Source of the DNA: Flaveria trinervia
Taxonomy: Eukaryota > Streptophyta > Magnoliopsida > Asterales > Asteraceae
DNA length: 64,000 nucleotides
Direction of reading: 5' to 3'
Assembly: GCA_025506515.1 (NCBI GenBank)
Contig: CM046452.1
Span: forward strand, 41,925,874-41,989,873
Shown: piece after piece, positions 22,393-34,808 of the stretch
Layout: each line of letters starts with the position of its first letter
Numbering within the stretch: position 1 is the first letter of the stretch
Program-made: the position numbers and the translations under genes
The notes under the pieces: model-generated
What the model was told of the DNA's origin: nothing
The model's input: the letters and a program-made list of their open reading frames with translations, nothing else
Database searches by the model: none

Positions 22393-23160
22393 ATGGTCGG
22401 TGGTAGATCTTCGAATGTTTCGTCAGGTGAAGGTTGTGGTGGACGTGGTGCTGGACCGCGTGTCATAATTAGTATGGCTAGGGCTGCTGAGGTAGCACTC
22501 AAAGAGCCCGAGATCCATCACCCGGAAGCCGGTGATGATAGTGCTAGTCTGAGGACCATGTTGAAAGAAGCTGATGTCGAGGGAGTTCAACGGGCCATGC
22601 AAACGATTCGTCTGGGTATAGTGGCTGACATAATTAGGACAGTGAAGGAGATGACCGTGATTGAAGTGAACAAGAAGTGTAGCAATGACAAAAACTGCAA
22701 CGGAAAGCGGGTCGAATATGGGGTTACACCCCATATAAAAAGGTTGGCAGGACTGATAACCGGTGTGTAGCTTCATCCGGTACGGGGATAAGCAAGTGTG
22801 GCAGACGTGGAAGGAAGCATACTGGTGAGTGCAGGATTGGAATGAATGTATGCTTCAGGTGTGGTAAGCCTGGCCACATCGCTAGAGACTGTAAGAAGCC
22901 ATGGGACGAGAGTTTTAGCACAATGACGACGACTGGAATTGCAGGGTTGAAAAGGTGTGAAAAGTGTGGACGCAGGCACCCCGGGAAATGTAGATTGGGG
23001 AGCAATGTCTGTTTCCGTTGTGGAAGGACCGGACATGTGGCGAAGAACTATGGTATGGGGCGGTGGTACTCTTGTGGTGAATAAGGTCACGTGAGCAGGG
23101 ACTGCAAGAAGCCGAGGACGGAAGGTTCGGGGGTGAAGAAAGTCGGAGAAAGCTAGGACG
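22393..23160 (+). pseudogene. Ty3 gag, capsid deleted, zinc knuckles kept (copy 1)
   Basis: The frame 22393-22770 begins MVGGRSSNVSSGEG and has a short acidic/helical part (EVALKEPEIHHPEAGDDSA), then a stop. From 22842 there are knuckles: CFRCGKPGHIARDC, the variant CEKCGRRHPGKC, and CFRCGRTGHVAKN. The final knuckle is broken by a TAA (CGE-stop-GHVSRDC). The capsid core that copy 2 keeps is missing, so an internal deletion removed it. Confidence 0.7.
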
Positions 23161-24733
23161 GACCCCGATGTTGTGTCAGGTATGTTTCTAGTAAACTTTA
23201 GCCTCGGTGTTATTTGATTCTGATGTTAGTAAAAAGTTTTATGCTGCTTTCTGTGCTTAGTTACCTGTTAGTAGTAGAAATGTCCATAAACCATTCAATG
23301 TAGAAATTGCTATTGGTAAGTCCACCAGAATTACTAATGTGATAGAGGACTGTGCCATAGAACTAGAAGGTCATAGGTTTGCTGCTAGGTTACACGTGAT
23401 ACCCCTAGGTGGATTTGAGGTAGTACTAGGGATGGACTGGTTAGCAACCTATGAAGCAAACATCTTGTGTTGCAAGAAGATGATTCGATTAGTTGCGCCC
23501 GATAAGAGTTTGGTTACGATTCATGGAGATTGCGTTACTACGATCCTGAAGATGATTTCGATGGCAGTGGCGGGGAAGTGCATAAGACGTGGATGTAGTG
23601 CCTACTTGGCCTATGTAAAAGATGTGGATGCGTCGGTGCCGCAATTATCCGAAGTACCAATGGTGTGCGACTTTCCGGACGTATTCCCGGAAGACTTACC
23701 CGGCGTGCCACTGGATCACAAAATTGAGTTCCAAATTGATTTGATACCCGGTTCTCAACCCGTTGCCAAAGCACCATATCGATTAGCTCCGACTGAGATG
23801 AAGGAACTCATGAGCCAATTGCAGGAGTTGATGGATAAGGGATTCATTCGACCGAGTATCTCTCCGTGGGGTGCTCCGGTATTGTTTGTAAAGAAAAAGG
23901 ACGGAAGTATGCGAATGTGTATTGACTACCGAGAGCTGAACAAGTTGACGGTAAAGAATCGGTGCCTGTTACCAAGGATTGGTGACTTGTTCGAGCAGCT
24001 CCAAGGTGCCAGTTGGTTCTCGAGAATAGAACTACGATCTGGCTACCATCAATTGAAGGTGAAAGAACAAGACATTCCAAAGACAGCTTTCCGTACGCGT
24101 TATGGACACTACGAATTCCTATTTATGTCTTTTGGTCTAACTAACGCGCCAGCTGTCTTTATGGATTTGATGAATCGAGTAGGCCGGCCGATATTGGATA
24201 GATGAGTGATCGTGTTCATTGATGATATTCTGATCTACTCGAAGAGCGAAGAAGAGCATGGCGGTCATATTCAGGAGGTGTTGGAGACATTAAGAAGGGA
24301 GAAGTTGTATGCCAAATTCTCCAAGTGTGCCTTCTGGTTGCGCAAAGTTCAATTCTTGGGTCATGTGGTGAATCTTGATGGAATCATGATGGAACCGGCA
24401 AAGGTGGAGGCAGTGATGCAATGGAAGTCACCGAAGACGCCATCCGAGATTCGTAATTTCTTGGGGTTGGTGGGATATTATCGAAGGTTCATTCAGGACT
24501 TTTCTAAGATCACTTCTCCACTAACCAAGTTTACCCGAAAGGATGTAAAGTTTACATGGGGTCAAGCTCAAGAGCAAGCATTCGAGGAGTTGAAGGCAAG
24601 GTTGACTCAAGCTCTTGTTTTGTCATTACCTCAAGGAAGCAAAGATTTGGTGGTTTATTCTGACGCTTCCTACTCAGGGTTGGGGTGCGTGTTAATGCAG
24701 AGAGGGAAGGTTATAGCTTATGCTTCCCGATAG
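23161..24733 (+). pseudogene. Ty3 protease and reverse transcriptase (copy 1)
   Basis: The protease site near 23213 reads FDSDVSK where copy 2 has FDSGASK, so the DSG triad is lost. GMDWLATY follows at about 23438. RT motifs: YRLAPTEMKEL, WGAPVLFVKKKDGS, CIDYRELNKLTVKN, FSRIELRSGYHQL (Glu where the family has the catalytic Asp), MSFGLTNAPAVFMDLMNRV, then a TGA at 24203, followed by VIVFIDDILIYSK with both catalytic Asp intact, LGHVV and FLGLVGYYRRFI. RNase H starts at VVYSDASYSG. The frame ends at a TAG (24731) that replaces a likely Gln. Confidence 0.85.
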
Positions 24734-25848
24734 TTGAAAGTTCATGAGGTTAACTATCCTACTCATGACTTGGAGCTAGTAGTTGTGGTCTTTGCACTAA
24801 AGATTTGGAGACAATATCTCTACGTGACGAAGTGCACCATTTTCACCGACCACAAGAGCTTGAAGTACTTCTTCAAGCAGAAGGATTTGAACACGAGGCA
24901 GAGACGATGGTTAGAGCTTATAAAGGTTTATGATTGCGAGATCCATTATCATCCGGGCAAAGCCAACGTGTGGCTGATGCCCTTAGTCGAAAAGAGAGGC
25001 CCGAGCCGATTCGGGTGAAAGCCTACCAACTGATCATGACCTCTGACGTAATGAAGCAAGTCAAGGAGTTTCAAGATGAGGCATTAAAAGAAGATCATCT
25101 AAACTCTGAAAGAATGAGAGGTCTGGTTGGGGAATTGGGTGAAAACACACTAGGTGTTAAAACCAGATTTGGACGTGTGTGGATTCCTCGTTTTGGGAAT
25201 CTACGGGTGAAGATTATGGATGAAGCTCACAAGACTCGATACTCCATTCATCCCGGTGCCACGAAAATGTGTCAAGAAATGAAGAAAGATTATTGGTGGC
25301 CGGGTATGAAGTGTGATGTGGTGGGGTATGTAAGTAAGTGCCTTACTTGCTTACAGGTGAAGGCCGAGCATCAGAAGCCGTATGGGAAGATCCGACCTTT
25401 GGATATAGCGGAATGGAAGTGGGAGCACATCACCATGGATTTCATTACGAAGCTGCCACGTACTCCGAAAGGGTACAATGCCATATGGGTGATTGTCGAC
25501 CGTCTGACGAAAAGTGCTCACTTCCTATCGATTCGCAAGACATATTCCTCTGAGAGGTCGGCTGGCCTGTTCATCAAGGAGATTGTAACTCGTCATGGTG
25601 TGCCGGTGTCCATTGTGTCTGATCGTGACACCCGGTTTACCTCCAAATTCTGGAAGAAATTTCACGACGCCATGGGGACGAGGTTACATATTAGCACGGC
25701 TTATCATCCCCAATCTGATGGTCAGTCAGGAAGAAACATTCAGACACTAGAAGACATGCTTCAGGCATGTGTGATTGATTTTTGGGGAAGTTGGGATGAC
25801 CACTTACCGCTAGCGGAATTCTCGTACAACAATAGTTGTCCAGGTTGA
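24734..25848 (+). pseudogene. Ty3 RNase H and integrase core (copy 1)
   Basis: RNase H continues (FTDHKSLKYFFKQKDLN) and shifts frame near 24970, entering VADALSRKE. The integrase has its HHCC zinc finger (IHPGATKMCQEMKKDYWWPG, CLTCLQVKAEH). The core has Asp in TMDFITKLP and Asp in IVSDRDTRF, but the region that should hold the catalytic Glu reads DGQSGRNIQTLEDM, where the family has Ser-Glu-Arg. The triad is therefore broken. It stops abruptly at 25848 after FSYNNSCPG, where the second gag block begins. Confidence 0.85.
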
Positions 25849-26500
25849 GGGAAGCAGGGCTATCGGAAGGATGAGATGGTCAGAGTTGAAAAGGCTACTG
25901 ATTGAGGAGTTCTATCCTCACCGCGAGATGGATAAGGGTGAGAAGGAGTTCCTGTAGCTGGAGGCGGGAACGATGACACATCAGCAATATACCGCTAAGT
26001 TCAACGAGATGGCAAGGCTGGTGCCAGATCAGGTGACACCCATGTCACGAAAGATCAAGAGGTACATCCAAGGACTGCTGAAAGATATCCGCAAACAATT
26101 GATCGCTGCCTGACCGAGCACGTTTAGGTCGGCGGTTGATTTGGCGGGGAGATTGTATGATGAAAGATTTGGGATGGTGACTGAAGGTAGCAAGAAAAGA
26201 GAGGGTGATCAAGATTGGAACAGGAAAGGTGCACGAGTGGATGATCAGCGTGTGGTCATAACTGATGAGAGGTTGAAAAGGTGTGACAAGTGTGGACACA
26301 GGCACCCCAGGAAATGTAGATTGGGGAGCAATGTTTGTTTCTGTTGTGGAAGGACCGGACATGTGGTGAAAAACTATAGTATGGGGAGGTGTTATTCTTG
26401 TGGTGAGGAAGGTCACATGAGCAGGGATTGCAAGAAGCCGAGGACGGAAGGTTCGGGAGTGAAGAAGATCGAAGGAAGCTAGGACGGACCCCGATGTTGT
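25849..26500 (+). pseudogene. Second Ty3 gag block: capsid C-terminus and zinc knuckles (copy 2)
   Basis: Retrotransposon gag features: WSELKRLLIEEFYPHREMDK, MTHQQYTAKFNEMARLVP, IQGLLKDIRKQLIAA, ERFGM. The knuckle block follows: CDKCGHRHPRKC, CFCCGRTGHVVKN and CYSCGEEGHMSRDCKKP. Stops lie near 25956 and 26112. From about 26271 it is a direct repeat of 22945 onward. It fuses directly to the integrase core of copy 1, so two related elements or a recombinant template are joined here. Confidence 0.75.
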
Positions 26501-26730
26501 GTGAGGTATGTTTCTAGTAAACCAAACTTTAACCTCGGTGTTATTTGATTCTGGTGCTAGTAAAAAATTTATCTCTGCTGCTTTCCGTGCTATGTTGCAT
26601 GTTAGTAGTAAGAATATAGATGAGCCCTTCGATGTAAGAATTGCTATTAGTAAGTTTACCAGGCTACCTAATGCCCTAGAGGGTTGCACGATAGAATTGA
26701 GAGAGAGCGCTTGTTCCTGCTAGACTGTTC
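26501..26730 (+). pseudogene. Second Ty3 protease (copy 2)
   Basis: The frame 26508-26723 holds the aspartic protease site LFDSGASKKFIS, intact here, then a run of residues typical of the family up to a stop near 26722. It is the counterpart of the mutated copy at about 23213. RT, RNase H and the integrase core do not follow. Confidence 0.7.
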
Positions 26731-27305
26731 AAGACAGACGTAGGTGGATAGATGTGCACCTCCAGGTGAGTTGATCAGTAATCTATGACTCAAACCCCAA
26801 GTGTTGCAAGATGATGGATTGATCAACCATGCACAACCATAGTTCGGTACCGACCTATGACGATGAACTATGATGAAGGCTTTGACCAAGAAAGCGGTTT
26901 GTGTGATTTGGAAATCGAGTAAAGCTAATATTAAAGTATAAGACGGTTATTCCCAATTGTTGCTCAGGTAGGAGAAGTGACACATCGACTGGAGCTACCC
27001 GATGATTTAAGTGGAATTCATCTGATGTTCCATGCATCTCATCTAAGAACAACCGATGAGGATATGATCATGCCACTAGAGAACACTAAGCTGGACAAAG
27101 TATTCAACTATAAGAAGCAACTGGTGGCTAGTACTAGAAAGAAGAAGAGAATAGGCTAAGGAGGATGATGGTTTCACTTGTGTGGGTGCAGTGAAGCCTA
27201 AAGGGATCTAAGTTTAAGTGCGAGATCAAGGAAGAGGTGAGACAGTGTTACCTGTAACTGTTCGAGAAGCGACAGGTTTCGGGGATGAAACCTCTTTAAC
27301 GGGGT
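26731..27305 (+). pseudogene. Integrase C-terminal remnant and 3' leader of the Ty3 element
   Basis: Bases 26977-27159 encode HRLELPDDLSGIHLMFHASH and MPLENTKLDKVFNY, matching the C-terminal domain of Ty3 integrases. About 250 bases between the protease and this block are full of stops, and the whole RT-RH-IN core is missing. Bases 27160-27305 lead into the LTR with GTTTCGGGGATGAAACC and a purine-rich end. Confidence 0.65.
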
Positions 27306-27959
27306 TGTAACACCTCGAATTTCTATTTAAACGAAAGGGAAAGAAAAGTAAACAGAAAGAATATATAATGAGCACAAGTGGAGGGAGATAAAGTGTACAA
27401 TGTACAAAACCTTATTATGCTAAGGTTTAAACGGGCATGACCGCCCATCCCTTCTTCACTTGCTTCATTCGGCTGAAAGGAAAAAAGAAGAGAGAGAAAG
27501 CTCTTGGTTCTAGAGAGCGAAAGAGGAAGAAGCAGCTGCAAAGGTAAGTCTTCTCTTCTATGAGCTCGGTTTCAGCTGGGTTTTGAGTTCTTGACCGAAG
27601 TTCTTCATGTTTAGTGTTTGTTTTCGGGATTCAAGAGCTGAATCAAAGGTGGGTCTCGAAGTGGAAGTGTGTTGCTCAAAGGCTACTCAAGGTGAGTTTC
27701 TAGAATCCCTCTTTTACTGATTTTCAACTTGTTTGGGGCTATTATGCATACCAAGGAATGTTTTCAAGTAAAACGTGAGTTTCAGCCTTATGTTCGAAAT
27801 GATGTATGTATGTATGCATGTATTAGAGTATGATTATGGGTTAGAGTTGTTGTTTAGCATTTTTAGGTGCCCCTGGTATGTTAGATCTGTGCTTGGGTAA
27901 TGATAGATTGATAATCAGGTGATGTTGTTAGCATAGAAAATATTTCAGATGGTTCTGAT

Positions 27960-28390
27960 GCGCCTAAACAGCGGCCCATGTTCCCAACATGTTGGCCATG
28001 TGTCTAAGTGTTGGCCATGCGCCCAAAGAGTGGGTCACATGCCTAAACAGTGGCCCATGCACCCAAGAGTGGGTCACATGCCTAAACAGTGGCCCATGCG
28101 CCCAAAGAGTGGGTCACATGCCTAAACAGTGGCCCATGCGCCCAACATGTTGGCCAGACGCCTAAGTGTTGGCCATGCGCCCAAAGAGTGGGCCATGCGC
28201 CTAAATAGTGCCCATGTGCCCAAGTGTCAAAACGGCTAAGTGTTGGTGATGCACCTGAACAGGTGCCATGCGCCTGCATAGTGGCAAAGCGCCTGAACAG
28301 GGCAGAAGCGCCCAAATTGTGCCCATGCGCCCAGACTATTTTACACTTAGAGTTTTTATGCTCATGCGCCTGAAAGGTCCCATGCGCCCA
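27960..28390 (+). repeat. CATGCGCC/AACAGTG tandem array in the Ty3 LTR
   Basis: Tandem irregular units such as CATGCGCCCAAAGAGTGGGTCA and CATGCCTAAACAGTGGCC. Units vary in length and are degenerate, so this is a satellite-like array inside the LTR rather than a precise tandem repeat. Confidence 0.8.
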
Positions 28391-28554
28391 TTTTGGACTT
28401 AGGGTTTTCTAAGTTGTTTTAAAGGAAAATAGGGAGATAGGCCTTGTTATGATGTGATGACTTATGCTTGATGCCTATAGGGTGATGTTGTATGTTTATA
28501 ATATGTGTATGTTGCTTATATATGTATGTCTTCCCTTGGCCTTGCATTGAACGT

Positions 28555-29577
28555 TGTAACACCCGGTTGTTTTAAAAAACAAGAAATGAAGAATAAAAGA
28601 AAGAAAAGCAATAAAGTCCAAGTGGAGGGACTAAAAGTGTCCAAAAGGACAAATCTTTGAAAAAGTTGGTGTAAAGGTGGGCATGGCCGCCCACCTCCTT
28701 TCGCACCACTCTTTCACTCCGGTTTTAGAGAGAGAGAGAAAGGAAAAAGCAGAACTTCAGTTTTGAAGAAGAATGAATCGAATTCTAGGTAAGAATTCAA
28801 GGTTTTTAAGTGTTTATGACGGGTTTTATCCCGGTTAGATGTTTATGTGCTTAAGTGTTTGTGTATGTGCTCGGGTGTGTGTGTTTGGTGGTGTTTTTAG
28901 GTGTTTGAACTCGGTTGCAAAAAGGGTTAGAAGGAAGAAACACCCAAGTTGCACAAGGTGAGTTTCTAGACCCCGGTTTCTACTTGATTTGAACATCTTT
29001 GGGGCTGAAAATATATTAAAAATGGTTTTACAAAGTTTATGTATGTTTAACCGTATGTATTATGCATGTTTGGATGATGATTCTTGAATGCTTATAGGTT
29101 ATGAATGAACAAATGTTTAAGAATGTAATGGAAGATAATAATAATATTATCTGTATGTACGTATGATGTATGATCACGATGAATGAAAAGCATAGTATGA
29201 TTCTGAAAGAAAATAAAGAACGATTGTATCGATGGAATGTATGTTTTATTATAAAACTAGAACTCACTCAGCAACGTTGAATTTTATACATATTCAATTG
29301 CAGTTAATTATTGCTGAGGATGCTACAAGGGTGAAGCTACTCGGCAGGGAAAGACTGATATCCATTTGTATTTTATGTTGTTGTTGTTTTGTAATGTAGT
29401 AAAACAATTCTTTTGTAAACAGTTAAACGATGATGTATTGCTTAACAACAGTGTTTAAATGCAATGAATGGTTTTTGATAAATTGTTTCCACTACTTAAT
29501 TTTGTATAATTATAATGTTTAATGTTTTAGCTGCTGTGATTGACCAACTGTGAGGTCTCCGGGAACGGGGCTTTACA
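28555..29577 (+). repeat. Solo Ty3 LTR nested in the 3' LTR
   Basis: Starts TGTAACACCCGG and ends GGGGCTTTACA, 1023 bases. Flanks are AACGT (28550-28554) and AATGT (29578-29582), a 5-bp target duplication with one C/T difference at a CpG. Compared with the 2112-base LTR at 35106 it lacks the central part, including the CATGCGCC array. No internal element sequence is present, so it is a solo LTR left by recombination. Confidence 0.85.
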
Positions 29578-30877
29578 AATGTTAATGAATGTAATGAAAG
29601 TATTACGTAATGTAAAGTGGAAAATAATGAAAAGAGGAACGTAATGAATGAATGCATGCATTAATGAATGAAAACGTGAGAGGCTTGCAAGTGAAGTATA
29701 GTGAAGTGCATGGCTCTAAATGCCTTAAGCTCAACCACGGGAGGTTCAACTAATCTTAAAGTGTGCACGCAAGGTTCCAGTCTTTGTGGCTGACCTTCGG
29801 TGTAGTACCCATTTTGATGGGAGTGATGTACCCATTTCGATGGGGGTGATGTACCCATTTTGATGGGGATAATTACCCATAATGTTGGGGGTGGAATATA
29901 TGATAGTTACCCGAGTTACGCGTAACTCCGGGGGTGTAGCATAAAGCTAAGCATATGTATGAGGTTAGCGACTCTGTGTCGCAATAGACTCGTTAGAGGT
30001 CTTTGTCGTGTACTCCGGCACAGTATCAGTCTTCGGACATGAGTCGGGAGTATTGCATGAGACGAGATAATCAGGTGAGCGACCTGGTGTTGCAACAGAC
30101 TCGGATAGAGTTCAATCCCTGTGATTGACTCATATGGGATCTTTGTCGCGTATCCCGGTGTTGTGTCAGTCTTCGGACATGAGTCGGAGGTTTGCGTACA
30201 GGCCCCGACACAGCATCAGCTTTCGAGCATGAGTCGGGGATATTGCATGAGACAAGATTCGAGTAATGAAGAGTAATAAGCGAAGAAATGTATGAAAAGA
30301 ATGAACGTATGAAATGAACGTTAATGAATTATCATAATAATGTACGATGCAGACCCATGTCATTCGACCTCAGTAATCGTGGCTGAGTTCCACGAAGAGG
30401 GTAAAGTCTGACCGGATCTTGAGAGAGAAGTGAAAGATAATGGAATACGTTAAATGAATGAAAGTTAACGAACATAATGATCAAGATAATAATGATATTA
30501 TCTACGTGTACGTATGTGCATGACCGCGAATTAATGTAAAGATAGTTTTAAAGGAAATGATGTATTTTATTATATAAAACTAGAACTCACTAAGTGTCGG
30601 TGACTTTTGTATACATGATAGTTGGCACGTATTATGTTGATGCTGAGGAGTTGCAGGCATGGATGCATAAGCTACTCGGAGCATTTCGAGGCTAGCATCC
30701 ATATTATGACATGTCTTTGTATTTTGAGATGAACATAAATGTTGTAAATGAATGAAATGACATGTTTTTAGTTATTATTGGAAGTTTTAAATTCTGCTGC
30801 AAAATAAATGTACGTTTTATAAGGTTTTATGTGCGATGAATGAGCAGCTGTAAGCGTCCCGGGAATGGGGCCTTACA

Positions 30878-30928
30878 AATTAAACCCATTATCCTTAATG
30901 ACTCGTTTTGACTTTTCGAGGTGTTACA
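30878..30928 (-). repeat. Short LTR-start fragment, minus orientation
   Basis: The minus strand from 30927 reads TGTAACACCTCGAAAAGTC, matching the LTR start of this Ty3 type for about 12 bases and then diverging from the copy at 27306. It abuts the end of the 3' LTR. It may be a remnant of another insertion; confidence is low. Confidence 0.3.
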
Positions 30929-33900
30929 CATTATGTCATTATTACAAGGTTAACTAGTACTTAGGGTGTTAATTGGATTTCTTAATGCTCTAATGAATCG
31001 AGACTAAGGCTTAGGTTTGAGGTTTCGGTGCTTTAAGGTTTGCTTTGTTTTGATGCCAAGTTTACTTTTGTATTATATGGTGATGCTTGGTTAAGTTGTA
31101 AGCATGTTTGGTGTTATGCGGTTGATGTGTTTGATTATATAAGGTTTGATTATGTATTCGGATACATGCATACGTAAATTTTAGTGCATGCATGCGACAA
31201 TGCATACGTACAACTTATATATACACGTAAACATATATAATATATTTATAAAGGGTTAGTCAAATAATGAATAACATATAAGAGAATTTATTTTATATAT
31301 TAATTTTTGCCTAACCTTATGTTTAGGGTAATCACACACGTACATAAAGTAATTCATAGTTAGATGTGTACGAATCAATAAATTAACATACCATGTGTTA
31401 ATTCACGAAGTTGAGCAACTGGGGGCATTTAAGATTCATGAACAACAATTGGTCAAATAATACAAAACAGATAAACCCACGTTAAATTTACTAAACAATA
31501 GCACTCAAAGACACAAATTACATTCAAGTAAATTTAATCAAATAACAAAAAATGGAACTTGTGATATTAAAAATACCTTAGGTAACAACGATCTACTCAA
31601 AAATAGGACACGCAAGTGAAGTTTTGCTAATGAGCCCCAATCACCCATAAGTATACAAATGCCTTGGGCAACGACAATCCATTCATAAAGAGAACATGTA
31701 AGTGAAGTTTGTCTCGGCTAAACCCTAGCAACCATCACCAAAGCTCACGTCTAGGTCTGGATATAGCCATTTTGTCTCTAGATGGATGAATTATCTACAT
31801 ACACTAAACAACATCATAACTTACCATTAAACATAGGTTTAACATATAAACTCAAGACTCAACCTCGATTATATGTAGTAAACTAATATATAAAACCATA
31901 AAATTTTGTTGGGACCGATGCTAAATCTCGGTTTTTGCCAACAATTGGATTTCTTGTATTTGATCATTTGAAGCAAAGAAGCCAACTCCTTTTTGTAGAA
32001 CATAGTTATAAATATACAATACCAGCTAAAGGTGACAACAAAGAAACAAATATATATGAAACTAGTATGGTGTATAAATATACCTATGAAATCATCTTCT
32101 CAAACATTAAAGAAAGATCAGATACCTGGACAAATTCTCTAGCAAGATCAAGCCCAACACTACCACAACCTAGACAAATGAGTAACTTTATTAGGTATAA
32201 ACAAACATTTGGCTTACTATGTGATTTCTTAAACTACAAAGCGTTAAAAAGAGAGCAACAACAAAATGTAGCCTCGTGATTTCTTAAAATACAAAAAGTT
32301 TTAAGAGAATGATTGTAAAATTTATAATATCTGTGCAACAACTTTCATCAAGAAACTATTAAAATTTCCTTTACTATGTCATTCCACTAAATTATAAGAA
32401 CTATTGAATAATAACCCAAATAGCAATACAATTTCATAGAAGATGAAGCAAACATACATGAGGAGTTTCTGCCACACAATTCATCAAACAGTGTCTATGC
32501 ATTCAAAAAATAAAGGGAAAACGTCACAGAAAGTAACCAAGTTTCAAAAGTGTTTTAATTTAGTCACTCATGCATATTTTTCTTAAATTGGACCTACAAA
32601 CGATCAAATCGAGTCATTACTAAATTTTATTATGACAAGAAAGTAATGATGGAAAAGACATTAGAGTTATAATTTTCAATATATAAAATTATATTAAAAA
32701 TTAAAAAAAACATGTTAACTATGAAAAAAATGAAAAAAAGTGCCTAAAATTTACGTCGACGTTCTATATCAGCTTCAAAAGATAGAAAAAAATATTTTCT
32801 AACTGAATCCAAAAGTATAACATGCTAAAAAATATGTTATGACTTTTAATTTGTATAAAATATAAAAAATGGGTGATCTAATTGAAACACTTTTAAAACT
32901 TGAGTTACTTAATTGGAACACTTTTGAAAGTTGTTTACCATTTTACAAAGTTACCCCAAAAATAAACATCAAAGACAATTTTAAAAAAGATTTCTTTTGG
33001 GCCAATTTATAAAACCACAGCTTCAAGTGAATCCTTAACGTTTAAGAGGATTAAACAAAATCATGCACTTTTACATCACTTTCATGCTTACAAAACACCA
33101 ATATATAGATACGAAAGGAAGCACTCGAAGGACGCTTGGGAGCGCCAAATAAATACAAAGAAAGCACTTGGATGACACTTAGAAACACCAGAATCCTTAC
33201 GTGAGGCTTTGTTGTTCGTTTTTGTAAACTTATCCACCTATGTCTTCTTCATTGTGATTTAATATGAAAAATCAAAAATGATTCACACAAGTAATTAAAT
33301 AAAGTATCAATTAGAAAATTAAGAAAGAAAAAAAAACAAAATTTGAAGAAGTCAACACATAATTACCTAATCGAAACCCTAAGATCATTACCTAATCGAA
33401 ACCCTAAAATTTGATGAAATTGTGGGAACATGATGTGGGAACCAGGAGGAAGCAGCATAGCAAGAATAATCACCAGAGTAGAACACGTGTGGACTATGTG
33501 TTAAATACCAAAACTAGCCCCAGCCAATAAGCTCCGGGAACTAAAGCAACTATCCAAACATTTAAATCTTTTTACTCTAGTAAAAGAGTATCTTGGATGA
33601 CGTACACGTGGCAATACCACAATCATTCTCAATAAAAAAATTAACCTCTCTCTCATATTAATTAATTACCTTAATTACGAATAATATCATTTAATACTTT
33701 TTAGATTTAATAAATTAAGAAAGAGATATATTTATGAATGTTATTTATAAATATATTAAACATTGATAAAATAATAAACATCCTACAGCAAAGACTTTTT
33801 CCAAACTACTAAATATTTTGAAAATGGTATTTTTAAAAAGTTGATTTCTAAAACAAAAAAATAATTAAATTTGGGAGTTATAATTAGGAATTTTTTTAAA

Positions 33901-34300
33901 AATGACATTTTTATACATTTGTTTTAAAACAAAATGTTTATATATTTTTGAAAAATAAAATTTTAAAATGTTGATAACATTGTTTTTTACTTATACATTT
34001 TCTGCTACATAATTTTAATCATATCATATATTAAAATATCATTTTATAATTAATAATTTTATCATATTAATATTTTATTTTATTCAACCGGTTACATGGG
34101 TTACTAAATTTAATTAATATATATTATAATTCTAGTAAGATTTGTAATATAAATTACACCTCATCTATGACAGTCAACCCGTATTGCTCTCTCTCGGCTT
34201 GACAAGAAGATGGAATTGTGATGGATCTAAAAGGACATTGGCTTAGGTGGCGGATATTAGGGAGTTTTATTATTGGAACAAATTAAAATTGTAAATCAAC
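30929..34300. other. AT-rich intergenic stretch, no gene recognised
   Basis: Contains a duplicated 26-base phrase (ATTACCTAATCGAAACCCTAA) at 33359-33410, long A/T runs and a possible dispersed repeat at 32515-32960. A 114-codon frame at 31935-32279 has no recognisable domain and an unremarkable composition, so it is not called as a gene. Confidence 0.45.
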
Positions 34301-34309
34301 ACCTCAAAT

Positions 34310-34625
34310 TTTTATATAGGTCGTTTAGCCTAATATGGGTCGTCTAGTCCTATACATGTTGCATATGGAGGCCGTATAGCTTATATGGAACGTATAACTC
34401 CTATGACAGCCCCTTAAAATTTTCTTTTAATTAGTGTCAAAATTTGTTAAACGCGTCGCATAGACCTACATGTGTTGCATAAAGGGGTCGTATAGGGCTA
34501 TATATATGGAACGTATAGCTCTATGACAGCTTCCCTATACAACACATATAGGAGGGTGTCAATTTATAATGTGTGGTGTGATACAAGGCGTATAGAATGG
34601 TGTCAATTTATAATGTGTGGTGTTA
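34310..34625. repeat. Short duplicated phrases, unknown repeat
   Basis: GGTGTCAATTTATAATGTGTGGTGT occurs at 34554 and 34599. A longer theme (GGAACGTATA.CTC.TATGACAGC, ...GTCGTATAG...) occurs at about 34388 and 34508. This suggests an old tandem duplication of a unit of about 120 bases. It codes for nothing visible. Confidence 0.55.
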
Positions 34626-34773
34626 GTATATTAACCCTATAATATTTTTTAGTTTTTATAAATAAAAGGATATAATGGTTATACTTTTGTACTAACTAAG
34701 TTTATTTTTAATGTCAATCACTCGATCATTTATAAACACTGTCTCAATACATGTAACTTTTTTATTTAAAAAT

Positions 34774-34774
34774 C

Positions 34775-34808
<34 letters not shown>

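Larger units (their letters stand above)
21869..30877 (+). mobile_element. Ty3 (gypsy) element with duplicated gag/protease
   Basis: Order: truncated 5' LTR (21869-22037), primer site (22041-22053), gag N-terminus, zinc knuckles, protease, RT, RNase H, integrase core (to 25848), then a second gag/knuckle/protease block (25849-26723), an integrase C-terminal block (26977-27159) and the 3' LTR (27306-30877, with a nested solo LTR). The pol order (RT-RH before IN) makes it Ty3-type. Many stops and substitutions show that it is non-autonomous. Confidence 0.85.
27306..30877 (+). repeat. 3' LTR of the Ty3 element (with nested solo LTR)
   Basis: Starts TGTAACACCTCG and ends GGGGCCTTACA. Excluding the nested insertion (28555-29582) it is about 2.5 kb. 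Bases 27960-28390 are an array of CATGCGCC(C/T)AA / CTAAACAGTGGCC units of about 20-40 bases; a similar array lies in the LTR at 35106-37217. Bases 29940-30260 carry repeated phrases on a GAGTCGGG/GTCTTCGGACATGAGTC theme. Short frames in the array are translations of repeats, not genes. Confidence 0.75.

Noticed and set aside
22423..23090. Minus-strand frames within Ty3 gag
   Set aside because: Antisense shadows; zinc knuckles are read on the plus strand.
27960..28390. Possible CRISPR-like repeat array
   Set aside because: Repeats are degenerate, of unequal spacing and inside a eukaryotic LTR; no spacers, leader or cas genes.
31935..32279. 114-codon frame as a possible small gene
   Set aside because: No domain, no splice or promoter evidence and AT-rich composition; kept as unannotated.
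33359..33410. Telomere-like CCCTAA words
   Set aside because: Only two copies embedded in a 26-base duplicated phrase, not a tandem CCCTAAA array.
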